NCBI GenBank assembly: GCA_012103075.1
Contig: JAAVLQ010000001.1
Span: 620,001 to 684,000, forward strand
Direction of reading: 5' to 3'
DNA length: 64,000 bases
Source: Brucella cytisi
Lineage (GTDB): Bacteria > Pseudomonadota > Alphaproteobacteria > Rhizobiales > Rhizobiaceae
The position numbers and the translations under genes were made by a program. Of this stretch, positions 61,655 to 64,000 are shown one piece after another. The notes under the pieces were generated by a model. That model saw only the letters and a program-made list of their open reading frames with translations. It had not been told where the DNA came from and searched no databases. Within the stretch, counting starts at the first letter, position 1. Every line of letters begins with the position of its first letter.

Positions 61655-62107
61655 ATGATGATGGTATCCGGGTTTTCTCACCCAGTTTCAGTTGCTTCGA
61701 TGATGCTTGCCGTGGCGCTTGCATTGTCAGCTTGCGGTACGACCGGCAAGGGCACTGGTCCTGCTTCGCTGGGCGGCGGTTCTACGGCGCAGAAGCCGGA
61801 AACCAGCCTGCTGACGCCTCTTGGCAACGGTCTGCTCGGCAACTCAGCAAATCAGTTGAACGCAGCTGACCGCAAGAAGGCGCTTGAGGCCGAATATCGT
61901 GCGCTTGAATATTCACCGGCAGGTAAGGCCGTATCCCGGAGTGGTAGCGGATCGAATTCTGGCGACGTGACGGCCGCGCAGCCTTATCAGGTGGGTTCGC
62001 AGAATTGCCGCCAGTATTCGCACAGCTTCACAGTCGACGGGTCGCAGCAGACTTCCCGTGGAACGGCATGTCGTAATCCGGACGGCAGCTGGACGCCGCT
62101 GACCTAA
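61655..62107 (+). CDS. Surface lipoprotein, 17-kDa antigen-like
   Basis: A 150-residue lipoprotein. The lipobox ALSACGT follows the signal segment VASMMLAVALAL. The middle is Gly/Ser-rich. The C-terminal part SQNCRQYSHSFTVDGSQQTS and CRNPDGSWTPL is typical of small outer-membrane antigens of alphaproteobacteria (RT0821/Lpp0805-like surface proteins). It is intact. It stands between the feu and ccm genes and is probably transcribed alone. Confidence 0.75.
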   Translation: MMMVSGFSHPVSVASMMLAVALALSACGTTGKGTGPASLGGGSTAQKPETSLLTPLGNGLLGNSANQLNAADRKKALEAEYRALEYSPAGKAVSRSGSGSNSGDVTAAQPYQVGSQNCRQYSHSFTVDGSQQTSRGTACRNPDGSWTPLT

Positions 62108-62201
62108 CTCCTGTGTTCCTGCCTTTGCGGCGAATTGCCCTAGTCAGAAACTTACTGCAGGTAGTGGTTGGTTTTTCCCTTGGCTGCGCTTAAGTCGTAG
62201 C

Positions 62202-63341
62202 CATGGGATTCTGGGCTTATTGCAGCATTACTGACATTGGCAGCCACTCTGGCTGTTTTGTTGCCTCTCACGCGGCGCAAACAGGCATTCTTGCCCGCTG
62301 AAAAGAACGATCTTGAGGTCTATCGGGACCAGTTGCGCGAGGTCGAAGCCGACGCTGCACGCGGCATGATCGACCCGCAGAGCGCCGAGCAGGCACGCAT
62401 CGAAATTTCGCGTCGCATTTTGAATTCTGAAAAATCTGGCAAAGAAGCTGCGGAAGCCGCAGGCAAAGCTGCACCGGGCCGATTGCTGGCTTTTATTGCT
62501 GTGCTCGCCGTGCCGCTCATCGCACGGGGCATTTATCCGCTTTTCGGCAAGCCGGACATGCCGTCCATGCCGCTCGCTGAACGGCTTTCGGCCAGTGCGG
62601 ATCGCGGCTCTGTCGATGAGCTGGTGGCGCGCGCCGAAGCGCACGGCGCAGAACCCCAACGATGTACGTGGGTGGGATGTGCTAGCGCCGATCTATCTGC
62701 GGCTTGGTCGTGCCACTGATGCGGTCAATGCCTATCGCAGTTCCATTCGCATTGCCGGTGAGAATTTCCCGCGCGTGCTGGGATTAGGTGAGGCGCTGGC
62801 AACCGCTTCGGGCGGCACCGTGACTGCCGAGGCTGAAGGCTTTTTCAAGAAAGCAGCCGATCTCGAGCCGAATGATGTTCGCCCACAGTTCTATCTTGCA
62901 CAAGGCGAGATGCAGGACGGTCGGATGGATATGGCCGCCAATCGCCTCCGGGCGTTCCTCGACAAGGCGCCGACCGATGCGCCATGGCGTGGTCAGATCG
63001 AGCAGGCTATCGCCCGGCTTCGTAACCCTACTTCCAGCGGCGAACAGCAGCCGAAAGGACCGACAGCGGATGATGTTGATGCCGCGTCGTCGCTCAGTCT
63101 GGAAGATCGACAGGCGATGGTCGAAGGCATGGTTCAACGTCTTGATGAAAGTCTTCGCCAGAATAGTGGGGATGTCGAAGGCTGGAAGCGTCTTGTGCGC
63201 TCCTATATGATCCTCAACCGCCGCGATGCAGCGCTGGACGCTCTCAATCGTGGCATGACAGCCCTTCAGGGCGAAAGCCGGACGAACTTGCAGAGTTTCG
63301 CTGCCGGTCTTGGACTGGAAACAGGGAACGCACAAAAATGA
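62202..63341 (+). pseudogene. ccmI: Cytochrome c maturation protein CcmI/CycH (frameshifted)
   Basis: CcmI presents apocytochrome c for heme attachment. The N-terminal membrane segment (LIAALLTLAATLAVLLPLTR) is out of frame with the ATG at 62202 by one base near 62215. FLPAEKNDLEVYRDQLREVE is a typical signature, followed by a second membrane segment (RLLAFIAVLAVPLIARGIYP). Another break near 62645 precedes the periplasmic TPR domain (NPNDVRGWDVLAPIYLRLGR, FPRVLGLGEALATASGGTV). Corrected length is about 380 residues. It overlaps ccmE by ATGA. Confidence 0.88.
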
Positions 63342-63836
63342 GCGCGACCGCAGAAGACAATGCACGTGTTACCAAACCGGCGGGCAACTTCGCCCGGACC
63401 GTCAGCCAGAGAAAGCGCAAGCGTCTGTTCCTGATCGGCGGCGCATTGGCGGTTCTGGCCGTAGCGGTTGGATTGATGCTGATGGCCTTCAGTCAGGACA
63501 TCCGCTTCTTCCGTACGCCTGCCGACCTGACGGAACAGGATATGGCCTCCGGCTCGCGGTTCCGTCTCGGTGGTCTCGTTGAGGAAGGTTCCGTCAGCCG
63601 CGAGGGTAGCGAACTGCGTTTCACAGTGACCGATACAATCAAGACCGTGAAGGTCGTGTTCAAGGGTATTCCGCCCGATCTCTTCCGTGAAGGGCAGGGG
63701 TGTTGTCGCCGAAGGACGGTTCGGAGACGATGGTGTGTTCCGCGCCGACAATGTGCTGGCGAAGCACGATGAGAATTATGTTCCCAAGGACCTTGCCGAC
63801 AGCCTGAAGGAAAAGGGCGTCTGGGAAGGCAAATAA
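63338..63836 (+). pseudogene. ccmE: Heme chaperone CcmE/CycJ (frameshifted)
   Basis: CcmE carries heme covalently on a His for transfer to apocytochromes. After a basic start, the anchor [20 protein letters not shown] is followed by the OB-fold domain ([40 protein letters not shown]). One base is extra near 63700; the corrected frame gives [20 protein letters not shown] and [13 protein letters not shown], containing the heme-binding His in the HxxxY motif. Corrected length is about 165 residues. Confidence 0.92.
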
Positions 63837-63894
63837 AAATTAAGGCATTCCGTATCGGACCCGTGGTCCGGCAGGTGCTTGATGGAGACTGCAG

Positions 63895-64000
63895 ATGAGT
63901 GTCGAGATCGGCCATTTCGCTCTGGTTCTGGCACTGGCCCTGTCGATTGTCCAATCGATTGTGCCGGTGGTCGGTGCGCATCGCCGGGATACGCAGCTCA
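63895..64000 (+). CDS. ccmF: Cytochrome c heme lyase subunit CcmF/CycK, 5' end only
   Basis: The first 35 codons (MSVEIGHFALVLALALSIVQ) match the N-terminus of CcmF, a multi-span membrane protein of the heme lyase. The gene continues beyond the window. It follows ccmE after 58 bases, completing the usual cycHJK order. Confidence 0.85.
   Translation, partial: MSVEIGHFALVLALALSIVQSIVPVVGAHRRDTQL

Noticed and set aside
1-64000. CRISPR arrays, tRNA and rRNA genes
   Set aside because: No regular spaced repeats, cloverleaf-like sequences or rRNA segments were recognised.

Overview
The window looks like the chromosome of a Brucella/Ochrobactrum-type alphaproteobacterium (Rhizobiales). The grounds are a Ros/MucR zinc-finger regulator, the feuN-feuP-feuQ order followed by the cycHJK (ccmI-ccmE-ccmF) genes, betI/betA/betB, DUF1491, DUF2336, DUF5330 and DUF6456 proteins, and moderately GC-rich core genes. 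This is read from the sequence and family knowledge only; no database search was run.

Layout. (1) 1-3.7 kb: a near-complete IS66 element (194-2993) abutting an inverted fragment of a second copy, then an IS3 remnant. (2) 3.7-12.8 kb: an AT-rich surface-polysaccharide cluster with a methyltransferase-glycosyltransferase fusion, a polysaccharide pyruvyl transferase, a methyltransferase with a coiled-coil tail, a GT2-GT4 double glycosyltransferase and a WbbL-like rhamnosyltransferase. (3) 12.8-21.7 kb: dTDP-rhamnose genes (rfbA, rfbC, rfbB, rfbD), GDP-mannose genes (phosphomannomutase, manC) and trehalose synthesis (otsB, otsA). (4) 21.6-27.4 kb: an AraC regulator and the choline-to-glycine-betaine genes betI-betA-betB with a clear BetI operator. 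(5) 27.4-43.1 kb: housekeeping and stress genes, including a Gre factor, a Doc-type toxin and AbrB-type antitoxin, corA, a GntR regulator with an MFS exporter, sodB, a haloacid dehalogenase, an L,D-transpeptidase, a HerA-like ATPase, cytochromes c, an acyl-CoA synthetase and oligopeptidase B. (6) 43.6-53 kb: mucR, a stand-alone DnaA-domain-IV-like protein, DUF6456, an amidase, sufE, DUF5330, a sensor histidine kinase, a peptidoglycan-binding protein, DUF1491 and DUF2336. (7) 53.3-57.7 kb: an IS630 element, a DUF1214/DUF1254 pair and a class A penicillin-binding protein. (8) 58.2-64 kb: a small membrane protein, feuN-feuP-feuQ, a lipoprotein, and ccmI, ccmE and the start of ccmF.

The genes fit together as an envelope and osmotic-stress region. 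Rhamnose and mannose donors feed the glycosyltransferases of the O-antigen or capsule cluster. Trehalose and glycine betaine are osmoprotectants. FeuPQ is known in rhizobia as an osmoadaptation and glucan-export regulator, and FeuN as its periplasmic brake.

Caution: about 30 of roughly 58 protein genes carry one or more single-base frameshifts, often in homopolymers, and these hit probably essential genes as well as transposases. I read most of them as consensus errors rather than true pseudogenes, and I give the full span of each gene with the break points. I saw no tRNA, rRNA or CRISPR array.
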